This document shows, in pieces, positions 45,401 through 55,010 of a stretch of DNA of 64,000 bases. Under the pieces are notes generated by a model that worked only from the letters and a program-made list of their open reading frames with translations, had not been told where the DNA came from and did no database searches. Positions within the stretch are counted from its first letter, which is position 1. Each line of letters starts with the position of its first letter. The translations under genes were made by a program, and so were the position numbers. Source of the DNA: Runella sp. SP2 (GTDB taxonomy: Bacteria; Bacteroidota; Bacteroidia; Cytophagales; Spirosomataceae); NCBI RefSeq assembly GCF_003711225.1, contig NZ_CP031030.1, positions 3,906,001-3,970,000 on the forward strand. The letters are read 5' to 3'.

Positions 45401-48400
45401 TCCCTGCACGATTGAATTGTTGACACTGACGGCACCACCAATTTGCATAATTTCGTTGGTACCGTTGCTGTTATCCCAAAGGATATTGTTGCTCAAGGTA
45501 ACGTTAGTTGAGAAGGTACGAAGTGCTCCGCCGCTGCTAGCGCTATTGCCCGTAAATGTATTGTTAACCAACAACATACCTCCCCCAAAGAAGGTGTGTA
45601 AACCGCCCCCATCTCGGGACGAATTACCCACAACGAGGTTATTAACCAGCGTATTGGTTCCGTTGTAAATATAGGCTCCTCCTCCGCTGTTTGACGACTT
45701 GTTTTCCGAAATGGTATTACTTTCCAGCGTAATGTTGCTGTCTCTTGTATAAACACCACCGCCATTTGACGATTGATTTTTGGTGATGGTGTTATTTTTC
45801 AGCATGGTTGTTCCACCAAAAATATATATCCCACCCCCATCACTCCGATTGACTGATTGGCCATTGATACTTACCGAAAAACTACCAGTTGCATTTCCTC
45901 CTCTAATGGTGAAGCCATCCATTTCTGTGGTAGGCGTAGTAGTCGAAAAGGCAGCGACCACGACGTGATATGTATTATCGTCGGTATTAGCAAAATTAGC
46001 CCCGTCGTTCCCCAAAAGGTCGCCGCTCAAAATGGTAGGATTGGCTGCGATGTTTCGGTCATTCACCGACGTTTCAGTTCCTGCAAACCCTCCGTACAAT
46101 TTCACTCCATTTTTGAGTAAAAAATAATAGTCGCGGTTCGTATCACAATTAGTACATCCTGACGAGCTACTGGGCTTGTACGTCCCTGCGGCCACCCAGA
46201 CTTGTTCTACGCACGCGGCGTCAATCATCGCTTGTAGATTTCCCGAAGCATTTGCCCAATTACTTCCATCGCCCGTACCTCCTGGTTTGACATAACGTAT
46301 AGGGGGGCCTGTCGGAGCAGCTACCCAGTTCGAGGTACTTCCTTCCAACGCAAAACCATTCAACGTACCTATATAGGAATTATTAGGATCGGCAAGATTA
46401 GTCAGCTTGTTCACATTTGCGTTATTACCGTTGACAACACCATGGTTAAATTGATAATACATCAATAAACCCGTTTGGGGAAGTGATAAATTACCACATC
46501 GCCCTGCCTGTATCTCCGCTTGTGTTCTGACTACGTTCCAAACTTTTATTTCGTCTAAGCTACCGTTCATAAATTCACCCGCTCCATTCAACGAGCCCAA
46601 AGACAAACCTGCACTAAAAGAGGGCAAATCGGTGTTTGTGGCATTTTTTTGTTCTACCAATTGGCCATCTAAGTAAGACTTGAAACCGTTAGTAGTTCCT
46701 TTTTGCCAAGTCATGGCCACGTGGTGCCAGTTGCCATCGGTAGCAGCTGCCCCTACGGCTACGCCATCGGTGCCTCCGCTGTTGGAGAGAATGTGCTTAA
46801 AGTTACCAGCCGTCCCCCAGCCCGAACTGATGTAGTTAGCACCGCTTTGAAAACGCACCGCCGACTGGATATTGGTTCCTTTAAACCAATACTCGATGGT
46901 GAGGGCATCGCTGAGGGTAAGGGTGGCTGAAGTACAATTAACAGGGCTTACGGGTGACAGACTGACGTAATCATTGGTACCGTCAAAATGAAGGGCGTTG
47001 TTAGTAGTTATGATGGGGGATACAATTTGTCGTGTACCTTGGTACTCGTAAGCACCCATATCAACCGTACCGTTGTTATAGATACGCGGGTTTTTATCAA
47101 AATCCGTTTCTCCCGAAACAACAACCGAATTTGTTCCGCCATCAATGGCACACGAAAAAGGACTTACTTTCAAATTTCCGTTGGCGGCATCCAGAAAATC
47201 TGGGTCACCACCGAGATTACCCGTTCCAGCATACCCACCCTGAACGATTGAATAACTAATACCAGTGCCTCCTCCCGTATTGGCTACTGGGGCATCGTTC
47301 CCCCAAATAATACAATTGGCGATGGTAACACTCGCACCCGCTGCACTCTCAATGAGACGAGTAGTAGTACTGTGGAATGTACTGTTTTTTAGGTTGGGGG
47401 ATGAATTTTCAAACTTAATAGCCGAAGTATTACCGCGATTATTATAAAATTGGCAGTTGGAAATCGTCGGATTAGAGAAGGCTACCGCCATACCGCCAGT
47501 GATTCTACCAAAGTTATTTCTCAGAATACAGTTTTGAATGACGGGTGAGTTGCCATAAATATAAATTCCCCCTCCAACATTATACGAATTGTTAATATCA
47601 TTTCTATCATCGGCATAGCCATCCGAAATGATGAACCCGTCAAGCGTTGTTGGGTTTGGAGAACTACCGCCGATGTCAAGGATGGAGACGACATGAAATG
47701 AATTATCTCTTTCGGAGCCAACAGTTCCAATATCGCCGCTCAAAATGGTCGGATTAAGTACCCAGTTTCTGTCGGCCAACGTGGGGTTGTTGGTAGCAGG
47801 AAACCCACCCAAGAGCTTCACGCCGTTTCTCAGAGCAAAAGTAACACCCACATTGGCTGTTGCCGTGGTGGGTTTGTAGGTTCCTGCGGCTACCCACACT
47901 TCTTCCACGCAACTGGCATCAATCATGGCTTGTAAATCACCCGACGCATCGGCCCACGAGGTACCCGTTCCTGATGCCCCCGCTTTGACGTAGCGGATTT
48001 TTGAGGTCAATTTACCTGCCACATAGTTGGAGGTGTTTCCACTGAGACTGAAGTTTTTCAATTCTCCCAACAACTGATTTCCATTGACACTGTTTAGGAG
48101 TGCGTTATTTGCCGAATTGGTGCCACTTGCCGTACCGTGATTAAATTTATAATACAGCACTAGGCCCGTCTGAGGCAAACTCAATTCCCCACAAAGCCCC
48201 GACTGTATTTCGGATTGTGAACGTGCTACATTCCACACTCGCACCTCATCTAAGCTGCCATTCATAAATTCATCTATTCCATTGAATGAACCTAAGGTTA
48301 GCCCGCCGCTAAATGAAGGCAAATCTGTATTGGCTGCGTCTTTTTGATCTACCAATTGCCCATCTAAGTAGGATTTAAAACCATTAGCAACGCCTTTTTG

Positions 48401-49894
48401 CCAAGTAACGGCTACATGGTGCCAGTTACCGTCGGTAACGGCTGTTCCCACGGCTACCCCATTAGTACCTCCGCTGTTGGAGAGAATATGCTTAAAGTTA
48501 CCAGGCGTCCCCCAACCCGCACTGATATAGTTAGTGCCGCTTTGGAAACGTACTGCCGACTGGATATTGGTTCCTTTAAACCAGTATTCGATTGTAATAG
48601 CATTGCCGCCAGCCAGCGAAACAGGCGTACAATTAGACGTGTTTACTCCTTGAATTTCAACAAAGTCGTTTACCCCGTCAAAATAAAGGCTATTATTGGT
48701 AGTTTCGGCGGGTAAGGATTTAGCTTGATAATTACCTTGAAATTCATACGCGCCTATGTCCACCGTCCCATTGTTGAAAAAGCGCGGATTTCCCCCCGCA
48801 TCTGTCAACACATCCGAAGGCACCGCTGAGTTGTTGCCCGCGTTAATCGCACAGGACGAAGCTTGTAATCGAAAATCTCCGTTAGCAGCATCCATAAACT
48901 GGGGGTTACTGCCAAGGCTGCCACCGTCCCCTCCCTCAATAATTGAATTGGAGATAGCAAGCGATCCTTCCTGTCGAGTAATACCGCTGTTACCATTCCC
49001 CCAAATAATACTATTACGGATACTTATATCAGAAGATGAGCCTTCTAATGCAGCCCCGCTACCCGCATAATTACCGACCATTGTTACATTAATAAGGGTT
49101 GGGTACGCCGTATTATTACTGATTCCTCCCCCTAAACTTTGGGCATAATTTCCCGTAAATACCGTATTAATGAAGGTAGCCTGTGTGTAATGATTGACGA
49201 CTGCCCCTCCCCATTCAACAGCATAATTTTTTTCAAACTGAGTATTTATAACTGTACCAGGGCTAAAACTCGAATACAACCCGCCCCCTCTTCCTGCTGA
49301 ATTTCCGATGAAAAGGACATTTTCAATTGAAGTGTAGGCGTTTTCGGTGAGTATTCCACCACCACTATTTTGAGGGGACGAACTCCCATTTGCATTGCCT
49401 CCTTTTATAATAAAACCATTCAATACTGTCGTATTTGTTGTCCCACTCAATAAAATCACCACATGACGGCTATTCTCGTCGTTGCCTGTGATACTCAACG
49501 TACTACCACTTCCAGTAACCTGATCGTTATTATTCAAGTCACCACTTAGAATTGTTGGGTTGGTCTTCCAGTTACGGTCAGCCATCGTTGGCTCACCAGA
49601 AGCAGGAAAACCTCCGTACATTTTCATCCCTGATTTTATGGAAAAAGAGACGTTACGATCGCCTGTGCTACTGGGCTTGTAGGTACCTGCGGCCACCCAC
49701 ACTTGGTCGCCATCAGCCGAGGCATTAATCATCGCCTGCAAGTCGCCTGAGGCATTGGCCCACGAAGAACCGTTGCCTGAAGCCCCTACCTTCACGTAGC
49801 GAATGGTCTGGGCATGGCTGTTTCCCACAATAAGTAAAGTGAATAAACTACTCAACAAAAGTAGCGAGCATCGAAAAAGTAAATGACTTTTCAT
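40562..49894 (-). CDS. T9SS-sorted giant surface protein with four beta-helix and three LamG modules (about 3110 aa)
   Basis: The ATG at 49894 gives a signal peptide (MKSHLLFRCSLLLLSSLFTL, cleavage near NSHAQ); the open frame upstream of it has no signal character. Four choice-of-anchor-Q/beta-helix modules follow, each opening (T)IRYVK-GA-GSSWA-ASGDLQAMI. The first three are each followed by a LamG/concanavalin-like domain (YFDGVNDFVEI, ITIEYWFKG, GNWHHVAVTWQ, GSLDEVRVWN). After the fourth come Ig-like segments (TVCQNSASPNITFTG) and the shared C-terminal block with a T9SS sorting domain. Over 9.3 kb in one frame, it is the largest gene here. A hybrid regulator gene lies directly upstream. 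LamG domains suggest glycan binding. Confidence 0.9.
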   Translation of the reverse strand: MKSHLLFRCSLLLLSSLFTLLIVGNSHAQTIRYVKVGASGNGSSWANASGDLQAMINASADGDQVWVAAGTYKPSSTGDRNVSFSIKSGMKMYGGFPASGEPTMADRNWKTNPTILSGDLNNNDQVTGSGSTLSITGNDENSRHVVILLSGTTNTTVLNGFIIKGGNANGSSSPQNSGGGILTENAYTSIENVLFIGNSAGRGGGLYSSFSPGTVINTQFEKNYAVEWGGAVVNHYTQATFINTVFTGNYAQSLGGGISNNTAYPTLINVTMVGNYAGSGAALEGSSSDISIRNSIIWGNGNSGITRQEGSLAISNSIIEGGDGGSLGSNPQFMDAANGDFRLQASSCAINAGNNSAVPSDVLTDAGGNPRFFNNGTVDIGAYEFQGNYQAKSLPAETTNNSLYFDGVNDFVEIQGVNTSNCTPVSLAGGNAITIEYWFKGTNIQSAVRFQSGTNYISAGWGTPGNFKHILSNSGGTNGVAVGTAVTDGNWHHVAVTWQKGVANGFKSYLDGQLVDQKDAANTDLPSFSGGLTLGSFNGIDEFMNGSLDEVRVWNVARSQSEIQSGLCGELSLPQTGLVLYYKFNHGTASGTNSANNALLNSVNGNQLLGELKNFSLSGNTSNYVAGKLTSKIRYVKAGASGTGTSWADASGDLQAMIDASCVEEVWVAAGTYKPTTATANVGVTFALRNGVKLLGGFPATNNPTLADRNWVLNPTILSGDIGTVGSERDNSFHVVSILDIGGSSPNPTTLDGFIISDGYADDRNDINNSYNVGGGIYIYGNSPVIQNCILRNNFGRITGGMAVAFSNPTISNCQFYNNRGNTSAIKFENSSPNLKNSTFHSTTTRLIESAAGASVTIANCIIWGNDAPVANTGGGTGISYSIVQGGYAGTGNLGGDPDFLDAANGNLKVSPFSCAIDGGTNSVVVSGETDFDKNPRIYNNGTVDMGAYEYQGTRQIVSPIITTNNALHFDGTNDYVSLSPVSPVNCTSATLTLSDALTIEYWFKGTNIQSAVRFQSGANYISSGWGTAGNFKHILSNSGGTDGVAVGAAATDGNWHHVAMTWQKGTTNGFKSYLDGQLVEQKNATNTDLPSFSAGLSLGSLNGAGEFMNGSLDEIKVWNVVRTQAEIQAGRCGNLSLPQTGLLMYYQFNHGVVNGNNANVNKLTNLADPNNSYIGTLNGFALEGSTSNWVAAPTGPPIRYVKPGGTGDGSNWANASGNLQAMIDAACVEQVWVAAGTYKPSSSSGCTNCDTNRDYYFLLKNGVKLYGGFAGTETSVNDRNIAANPTILSGDLLGNDGANFANTDDNTYHVVVAAFSTTTPTTEMDGFTIRGGNATGSFSVSINGQSVNRSDGGGIYIFGGTTMLKNNTITKNQSSNGGGVYTRDSNITLESNTISENKSSNSGGGAYIYNGTNTLVNNLVVGNSSRDGGGLHTFFGGGMLLVNNTFTGNSASSGGALRTFSTNVTLSNNILWDNSNGTNEIMQIGGAVSVNNSIVQGGYAGNGNLNTEPLFVAPASGDFRLQSQSCAINTGNNGSVPSGITTDRAGATRIFNGGTVDMGAFELQGDKQAATPNLPAFTTNNALNFDGSNDFVSISTTNAANCTSVPLNLGDNFTIEYWFKGSDIRSAVFLKAGNQFISSGYGSAGSYTHTIGFGGSSVGVSVGQAATDGNWHHIAMTWQRFDQNGFKSYLDGELVEQKFGMAFPLTAFDTGLTLGNNNGSSSTPEYTNGSIDELRIWNVARTQAEIQAGLCGSLSLPQTGLLMYYQFDHGVANGNNTNISKLVNSADPNVYAGTLNGFALNGSTSNWVAPKSLPTIRYVKAGATGTGSSWADASGDLQAMINANCVEQVWVAAGTYKPGTASSAYFRMKAGVKIYGGFPATGTPTMADRNWKTNVTILSGDLNGDDVITGSGSTLSITNNRENSIQIVVNFYNGLTNDNSLLDGFTLTGAYASDNSGGGMSNTDASPSLNNIIFTGNYGRFGGGLGNIDSSPKLSNVTFSRNLAVNGGGMYNIRSSPELSNVIFSGNSASNGGGLFNSSASSTPSLTNVTFFDNAASGNGGGVYNITSSTPVVKNSIFWGNKKGNTISSIEGDAATVTNSIIEQTTGSYTGTNNSNKDPFFVNAADPDGADNQFGTADDGLILSTCSPAINAGENTNAPTTDIAGNPRIVGGTVDMGAYEYQSASPAAITPSVSITHPTTCGGGNGSIVLGGFLNATTYSVTYKKNNVEVAAANFTSNGSGVITLTGLSAGNYTEIVATYRACVSNAVSAVINDPSKPIAMMTGTAVLCVNGSSSSITFTGQNGITPYIFTYKINQGVSQNIQTSGSNSSVTVSVPTNASGVFNYTLESVSNPNNCSQVQTGSATVTVNPLPTATISGTTTVCQNSASPNITFTGSNATAPYKFTYKINNGPEQTVTTTSGNSVTVAVPTVTAGAFVYSLVSVSDGSSTACSQVQSGSATVTIQGKPTITLSTLQQTLNEGNSQVLCDTDANPVNGLQFTVSGSCVTGSPVWRVQVGSGGWSDWSPNAPVSQSSNNQPHRYQAACDASCPVTYTLPIELTINYRSTVPQNVSLLVDGVTVAVGETKEVCSLVNMPLTFTTNCGANEVVVYSVDGGEYSAGVPVGLVDNQYHNYRVRCRQSGGTVSCVESESGVMRLKLVAIPSAPTVSLSSTSSCNPSASFSGQSSCGSLRTVWYNATTNVALPSLPATVSSQTTSYYARCQTENGCVSEKSNVVTFTLTPTQVAPIITASQDIVCTGTTVTISANCPAGSQTFWNTGVTAPSFEVAFSNVTKQTYWAKCLFEGGCQSAESVRKDVYWNAFVVTLINIGESKSAVKVNDRSAWSSQFITRDGGPELEQSTQVNPTLYFVENVNKQAPRYWTINVEACGLSTDGSLTFDMLATPEMGVIRSFNTHENNAPYFMYANREGWTELYAQNHPAYGFYQDNGAGGNIYDAGLPKGLYKLGIRYWDQKGWGSIYPSTRKPQGNVLAYQEYWFRIQSKDGVGVGAARQVATGSGQVAKGEGQGAFVTVLPNPVTNILRLKVQGSKGQVVQAALMDAAGREVLTRQFVPETNTHQEEFGVSALPTGMYFLKVTTSEKQATLKVVKVL
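44445..49809 (-). repeat. three beta-helix + LamG modules in tandem
   Basis: Module openings (IRYVK-GA) lie near 49805, 47998, 46298 and 44445, so the full helix+LamG unit is 1.7-1.85 kb. The LamG parts lie roughly at 48120-48705, 46440-47005 and 44590-45165 and share near-identical runs (WFKGTNIQSAVRFQSG in the first two). Confidence 0.88.
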
Positions 49895-49951
49895 CTTGAG
49901 TAAGGCAAAGTATGAATAGTCACAAAGAAAAAAGGCGGCGTGCAAAGCCAT

Positions 49952-50035
49952 GTTGCAACCAAGGTACACGCAGGTTTCAGAAGGGGTACAGGTGTTGCAA
50001 GTAGGGTACACGAATGTTGCAACCTACGAAACGCC
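49952..50035. promoter_or_regulatory. four direct repeats (about 21 bp) upstream of the 3110-residue giant gene
   Basis: GTTGCAACCAAGGTACAC, GTTTCAGAAGGGGTACAG, GTTGCAAGTAGGGTACAC and GTTGCAACCTAC begin at 49952, 49974, 49994 and 50016, that is 22, 20 and 22 bases apart, two DNA turns. They fill the gap between the AraC-type hybrid regulator and the giant gene it precedes. AraC-family proteins bind such paired direct repeats. Confidence 0.6.
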
Positions 50036-52908
50036 TACAAATAAGAAGAGGGCAGTCTGCCAAAACGCCGATGAAACTGCTGCGAAAAATGCTTCACCTG
50101 CAACAACCCCACCGCATAGCAAACCGCTTTGACTGACTGTTCTTGCCTGGTTTCTAGCAAATACAAGGCTTGCTGCAAGCGTACTTCTTGCAAGTATTGC
50201 TGAGGCGAAAGCCCCGTTAAATTTTTAAGTTTGCGAAACAACTGCGTGCGGCTTAGTGCCATATCATCCGCCATTCGCTCCACCGAATAGTCGGTTTCTT
50301 TGAGATGAAGTTTCACGCGACTTTCCAATTGTGCCAACCATACCATGTCATTTACCGATACCACAGGCGCGACGTCAGTTTCTGAACTATTTCCCAAAGC
50401 AACCTCTTCTTTTTCAACGGTAAGCGGCTCCGTTGCGCGTTTTTGGGCGTACTGCAAAAGGTTACTCATCCGTACCAAAAGCTCTTCTTCTTCAAATGGT
50501 TTTACCAAATAATCATCGACCCCGATACGCAGCGCCTTGAGTTTGTCCTGCAGTTCGGCACGGGCAGTTAGCATAATCACTGGGATGGTACAAAGGTCAT
50601 CGTCCGTTTTGAGTATATTCACCAGTTGGTATCCGTCTAGCACTGGCATCATCACGTCTGTCAGAATCAGCGAAGGCTTGGGGTATATTTTCAGCTTTTG
50701 CATCGCTACTTGGCCGTTTTCTGCTTTTAAAACCTTGTATTTATCCTGTAAAATCAGTACTAAATACTCCCGCAAGCTTTGGTTGTCTTCTACGATTAGA
50801 ATCGTCTCTTTTTGCCCTTCCTCAATGGGTGTAGCAAACGTCATTACTCCTAAATCTACTTCTTGAGTCAACGGAAGTGGCTGTCCTATTTCGTACGCTT
50901 CGGCATCATTGATGGTCGTCAATACCTCTTTCTTGGGGAAATAAAATGAAAAGACGGAGCCTTCCTTTAGAACACTTTCCACTTGCAACTGACCGTCAAT
51001 GAGCTTGGCTAGTTCGGCAGACAGCGAAAGTCCGATTCCAGTACCTCCCTCCACGAGTGCATCGGCTTGATTGGATTGATAAAATCGGTCGAAAATGCGC
51101 GGTAAATCCTCAGGGTGGATTCCTCGCCCCGTATCCGCGACTTTGATACAAATCCGATGTTGGTGTTCCTCTACCGTGATTGTTATCGTACCGTTTTCAG
51201 CCGTAAACTTGACTGCATTTGACAGCAAATTGTTTACTATTTTTTGTACTTTATCTTTATCAAGAAGGAACTGCAAATACGTATCAATTCTATACGTAAA
51301 GACAAAACGGATGTGTCGTGCCGCCGCCGCTGATTCAAAATTAGCTGCAATTCGGCGGATAAAATTATAGAGCACCACTGGTTCTTCGCGTACTTCTAAT
51401 TTACCCACTTCTAGCTTGTTCAAATCCAAAATCTCATTAACCAGCTTCAAAAGATGCTCGGCATTTTGCCGTATCAAACCAACCAACCTTTGATTTTTGG
51501 TATCTAATGTCCCACTTTTTATAATCGTACTTAGAGGCGCGAGCATCAAGGTCAGTGGCGTCCGTAATTCATGCGAAACATTGGCAAAAAAACGCGACTT
51601 GGCCGCGTCCAATTGGTGAAGGGCTTCCGACTGTTGAGCAATGATTCGCTGTGCTCGTCGGCTTTTTAGGTAAAAAAAAGCCAACGAGCACACTAAAATC
51701 ACCAATAAAACAACCGAACCAATCAGCATTTTACGTTCAAAAGCTTGCTTAATCTGCGCCTTTGCTTTTTCTTTTAAATCATACTGAATTTCAAGTTCTT
51801 TAACCGCATTATGATGGTTTATATCTAACCGTTTTACCGCTTCGGCAAGGAATTTTTTCTGAGCTTCATACGCATTCTTAAAGTCTCCTTTTTTCTCATA
51901 AGCATCGGCCGTATAGTGCCAAATATCGTAATCCGTCGAATGAATATTCAGCGATTCTCCAAGGGCTAACGCTTGCTTGTAGTAAGCAATAGCCTCATCA
52001 TTGTTTCCTCTTAAAAAATAAATATGTCCCAGATTGAACAGCCCCATTTGCCCATGGTGGGAGTTTTGAAGTTTGTATTTTTCCAATAATCTCAAATACT
52101 CACTTGCATAAGCCTGAGCAATCTCCAGTTGCTTCAGTGTTTTATGGTAATTGACCCGTATCCCCAAATAACTCAACTGAATCATCAAAGGCACTTCTGG
52201 CAATAACGGTTCAATTTTCTCAAGGTATAGTTTGGCCGAGTCCATTTGGTTCTCCACAAATTTCAAGTTATGAAGGCTCATGTAAATTGAAGCCCTCCTC
52301 TGCAACGATAACTTATCGTCCTTCGTCTGGTAATACGCAAGACTTCTGAGCAAACAAGCTCGGCCAAACTCTTTGCCATCCGTTGACTTTGCGTAGTATC
52401 CACCTAGCCCAAATTCATATTCTGCTTTGATAGCAGGGTCATTATTATCTTCAATCAGCGCATTTGCTTCTTTAAACACATCTCGATCTTGGGTTTTATA
52501 ACCTGCCCACCCTCTATCAGAAATCCTATACAATACCCTATATTTCAGAATATTACTGTTTATCATTTTACTATACCTTTCAGCGGTAAGCAACGCACTG
52601 TCTTTTTGAGCGGGAATGAGCTCATAAGAAGCAAGTTTTAGATAGGCCTCTATCAGTTGTGTGTACGACTTACTGGGCTGTTTCTCCAAAACGGTAAGCG
52701 CTTTTTTTGCGTAATAAAGCGTACTGTCGTAGTTAAACTGTGGTTCATACCTAAACCACTCCGCTTTTTCGAGGTATAGTTGCGCTTTTTTGAGGTCTTC
52801 AACCCTTGTTTTTTGCTGTGCAAAAGAATTCAAGCATCCCAAAAATAACACAAAAAAGACACAGCTTATCGGTATATATTTGGGGCTTAAATTCAAAAAA
52901 ATATTCAT
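50035..52908 (-). CDS. hybrid two-component system protein: TPR sensor, kinase, receiver, AraC HTH (957 aa)
   Basis: One-piece two-component regulator. A signal/anchor (ISCVFFVLFLGCLNSFAQ) and a periplasmic TPR-type sensor (about residues 30-385; GHIYFLRGNNDEAIAYYKQA) precede a membrane helix (about 393-413, MLIGSVVLLVILVCSLAFFY). Then come HisKA (FFANVSHELRTPLTLMLAP), HATPase (NNLLSNAVKFT, DTGRGI, GGTGIGLSL), a receiver (ILIVEDN, LILTDVMMPVLDG, YLVKPF) and an AraC HTH at the C-terminus (about 855-955; MALSRTQLFRKLKNLTGLSP). The ATG at 52908 is used; the TTG two codons earlier is unlikely. The TPR sensor differs from the beta-propeller sensors of polysaccharide-utilisation regulators. The next gene is the 3110-residue giant, its likely target. 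Confidence 0.93.
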   Translation of the reverse strand: MNIFLNLSPKYIPISCVFFVLFLGCLNSFAQQKTRVEDLKKAQLYLEKAEWFRYEPQFNYDSTLYYAKKALTVLEKQPSKSYTQLIEAYLKLASYELIPAQKDSALLTAERYSKMINSNILKYRVLYRISDRGWAGYKTQDRDVFKEANALIEDNNDPAIKAEYEFGLGGYYAKSTDGKEFGRACLLRSLAYYQTKDDKLSLQRRASIYMSLHNLKFVENQMDSAKLYLEKIEPLLPEVPLMIQLSYLGIRVNYHKTLKQLEIAQAYASEYLRLLEKYKLQNSHHGQMGLFNLGHIYFLRGNNDEAIAYYKQALALGESLNIHSTDYDIWHYTADAYEKKGDFKNAYEAQKKFLAEAVKRLDINHHNAVKELEIQYDLKEKAKAQIKQAFERKMLIGSVVLLVILVCSLAFFYLKSRRAQRIIAQQSEALHQLDAAKSRFFANVSHELRTPLTLMLAPLSTIIKSGTLDTKNQRLVGLIRQNAEHLLKLVNEILDLNKLEVGKLEVREEPVVLYNFIRRIAANFESAAAARHIRFVFTYRIDTYLQFLLDKDKVQKIVNNLLSNAVKFTAENGTITITVEEHQHRICIKVADTGRGIHPEDLPRIFDRFYQSNQADALVEGGTGIGLSLSAELAKLIDGQLQVESVLKEGSVFSFYFPKKEVLTTINDAEAYEIGQPLPLTQEVDLGVMTFATPIEEGQKETILIVEDNQSLREYLVLILQDKYKVLKAENGQVAMQKLKIYPKPSLILTDVMMPVLDGYQLVNILKTDDDLCTIPVIMLTARAELQDKLKALRIGVDDYLVKPFEEEELLVRMSNLLQYAQKRATEPLTVEKEEVALGNSSETDVAPVVSVNDMVWLAQLESRVKLHLKETDYSVERMADDMALSRTQLFRKLKNLTGLSPQQYLQEVRLQQALYLLETRQEQSVKAVCYAVGLLQVKHFSQQFHRRFGRLPSSYL

Positions 52909-52913
52909 AAACA

Positions 52914-52978
52914 AAAGGCAACACTTGCTAAAAAGTAATTACTAATCATCAAGAGCAAAGATATATATTGTTGCCTTT
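52914..52978. promoter_or_regulatory. inverted repeat flanking a -7 element before the hybrid regulator
   Basis: Arms AAAGGCAACA (52914-52923) and TGTTGCCTTT (52969-52978) enclose a minus-strand TATCTTTG at 52956-52963, an exact TAnnTTTG match about 48 bases before the ATG. Autoregulation or a 5' leader stem are both possible. Confidence 0.45.
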
Positions 52979-53036
52979 AAAAAAAATGCAGAAGGGGTAG
53001 GTCTCTATTAACTATATAGCCCATCTTTTTGAAACA

Positions 53037-55010
53037 CTACTCCATTTTCACCACCTTCAGCGTCGCTTGTTTTTCAGAAGTCGTCACCTTCAAGAAATAC
53101 ATTCCCGTCGGTAACGCACTTACCCCAAATTCTTCTTGGTGGGTGTTCGTCACAGGCACAAATTGGCGACTCAAAACTTCACGACCCGCTGCGTCCGTCA
53201 ACGCCGCTTGCACCACTTGCCCCTTACTATCTTGCACTTTCAGGCGGAGCGTATGTGTGACTGGGTTGGGCAGAACGGTGGCGAATACCCCTTCTTCGCC
53301 CCTTGCCTCTTGCACACTTGCCCCTTGCTCCTTGCCCTTTGCCACTTGACCACTGCCATTTGCCCCTTCTCTCGCTGCTCCCACGCCTACCCCGTCTTTC
53401 GACTGGATTCTGAACCAATATTCTTGATAGGCCAACACATTTCCTTGTGCTTTCCGCGTCGAAGGATAAATGCTGCCCCAACCTTTTTGGTCCCAATATC
53501 GAATGCCTAGTTTGTATAAGCCTTTGGGTAAACCTGCATCATATATGTTACCACCTGCACCGTTGTCTTGGTAGAAACCGTAGGCAGGATGGTTTTGGGC
53601 ATAAAGCTCCGTCCAGCCCTCACGGTTGGCGTACATGAAGTACGGCGCGTTATTCTCGTGCGTATTGAAGGAGCGTATCACACCCATCTCGGGCGTCGCC
53701 AACATGTCAAATGTCAACGAACCATCAGTGCTTAATCCGCACGCTTCTACGTTGATTGTCCAGTAACGAGGAGCCATTTTGTTGGCGTTTTCTACAAAAT
53801 ACAAGGTTGGATTTACCTGCGTACTTTGCTCCAATTCGGGGCCGCCATCGCGCGTGATGAACTGGCTCGACCACGCTGCACGGTCGTTGGTTTTTATCGC
53901 TGATTTGCTCTCGCCAATGTTTATCAATGTCACTACGAACGCGTTCCAGTAAACATCTTTGCGAACACTTTCCGCACTTTGGCAACCACCCGAAAAAACA
54001 CACTTCGCCCAGTAAGTCTGCTTCGTCACGTTGCTGAAAGCTACCTCAAAACTTGACGCTGTCACTCCTGTATTCCAAAACGTTTGGCTTCCTGCGGGGC
54101 AATTGGCCGAAATTTTTACCGTTGTGCCTGTACAAACGATGTCTTGACTCACCGTAATTACAGGGGCTACCCCAACAGGTATTACGGTGTAAGTCACCAC
54201 GTTGCTCTTTTCACTTAAACAACCACCGCCCGCTTGGCAACGAGCGTAGTACGATGTCGTTTCCGTCGGTGTTTGATTCGGCAAGCTTGGTAAAGCTAAG
54301 TTCGTAACGGCATTGTACCAAATCGTTGTCAACGCTCCGCAGTTGGCCGTGCCACTAAACGTCACGGGACTGCCACAGCCGCTCGTCACGTTCAAACTCG
54401 CCACGGGGGCTACCAACGAACTGCTCACGATTCGCAAACGCATCACTCCCGATTCGGTCTCCACACAGGAGACCGTCCCATCCGACTTGCGGCAACGTAC
54501 GCGGTAATTGTGGTACTGACCATCCACCAACTGTACTGGAAGCGTGCTGCTGTACTCGGCTCCATCCACCGAATAAAGAAGAACTTCCCCCAATCCACAG
54601 GTCGCATTAAAAGTTATCGCATTGCCTTCAATATTACATACTTCTTTCGTCTCACCTACCGTTACACTCACCCCATCAGCAACTAGCGACACATTCTGTG
54701 GCGTCGAAGAGCGGTAGTTAATCGTCAATTCAATCGGATTCGTGTAAGTCACGGGGCAACTCGCGTCGCAAGCCGCTTGGTAGCGGTGGGGTTGGTTATT
54801 GGACGATTGGGAAACTGGGGCATTGGCTGACCACTCACTCCATCCGCCACTGCCCACTTGTACCCGCCAAACGGGATTTCCCACCACACACGAACCCGAA
54901 ACCGTAAACTGTAAACCGTTTACAGGATTCGCATCCGTGTCGCACAAAACTTGAGAATTACCTTCGTTTAACGTTTGTTGTAAGGTGCTGAGCGTAATAG
55001 TGGGCTTGCC
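53037..55010 (-). repeat. shared giant-protein C-terminal block, copy C
   Basis: Third copy of the block. It is more diverged than A and B in the middle (54180-54720, YSVDGAEYSSTLPVQLVDG against the A/B version) but nearly identical in the last 200 residues before the linker. Confidence 0.9.

Noticed and set aside
49895..50011. Upstream extension of the 3110-residue giant (Cys-rich stretch)
   Set aside because: It covers the direct-repeat array and precedes a good signal peptide; the apparent Cys residues come from the GTTGCAA repeats.
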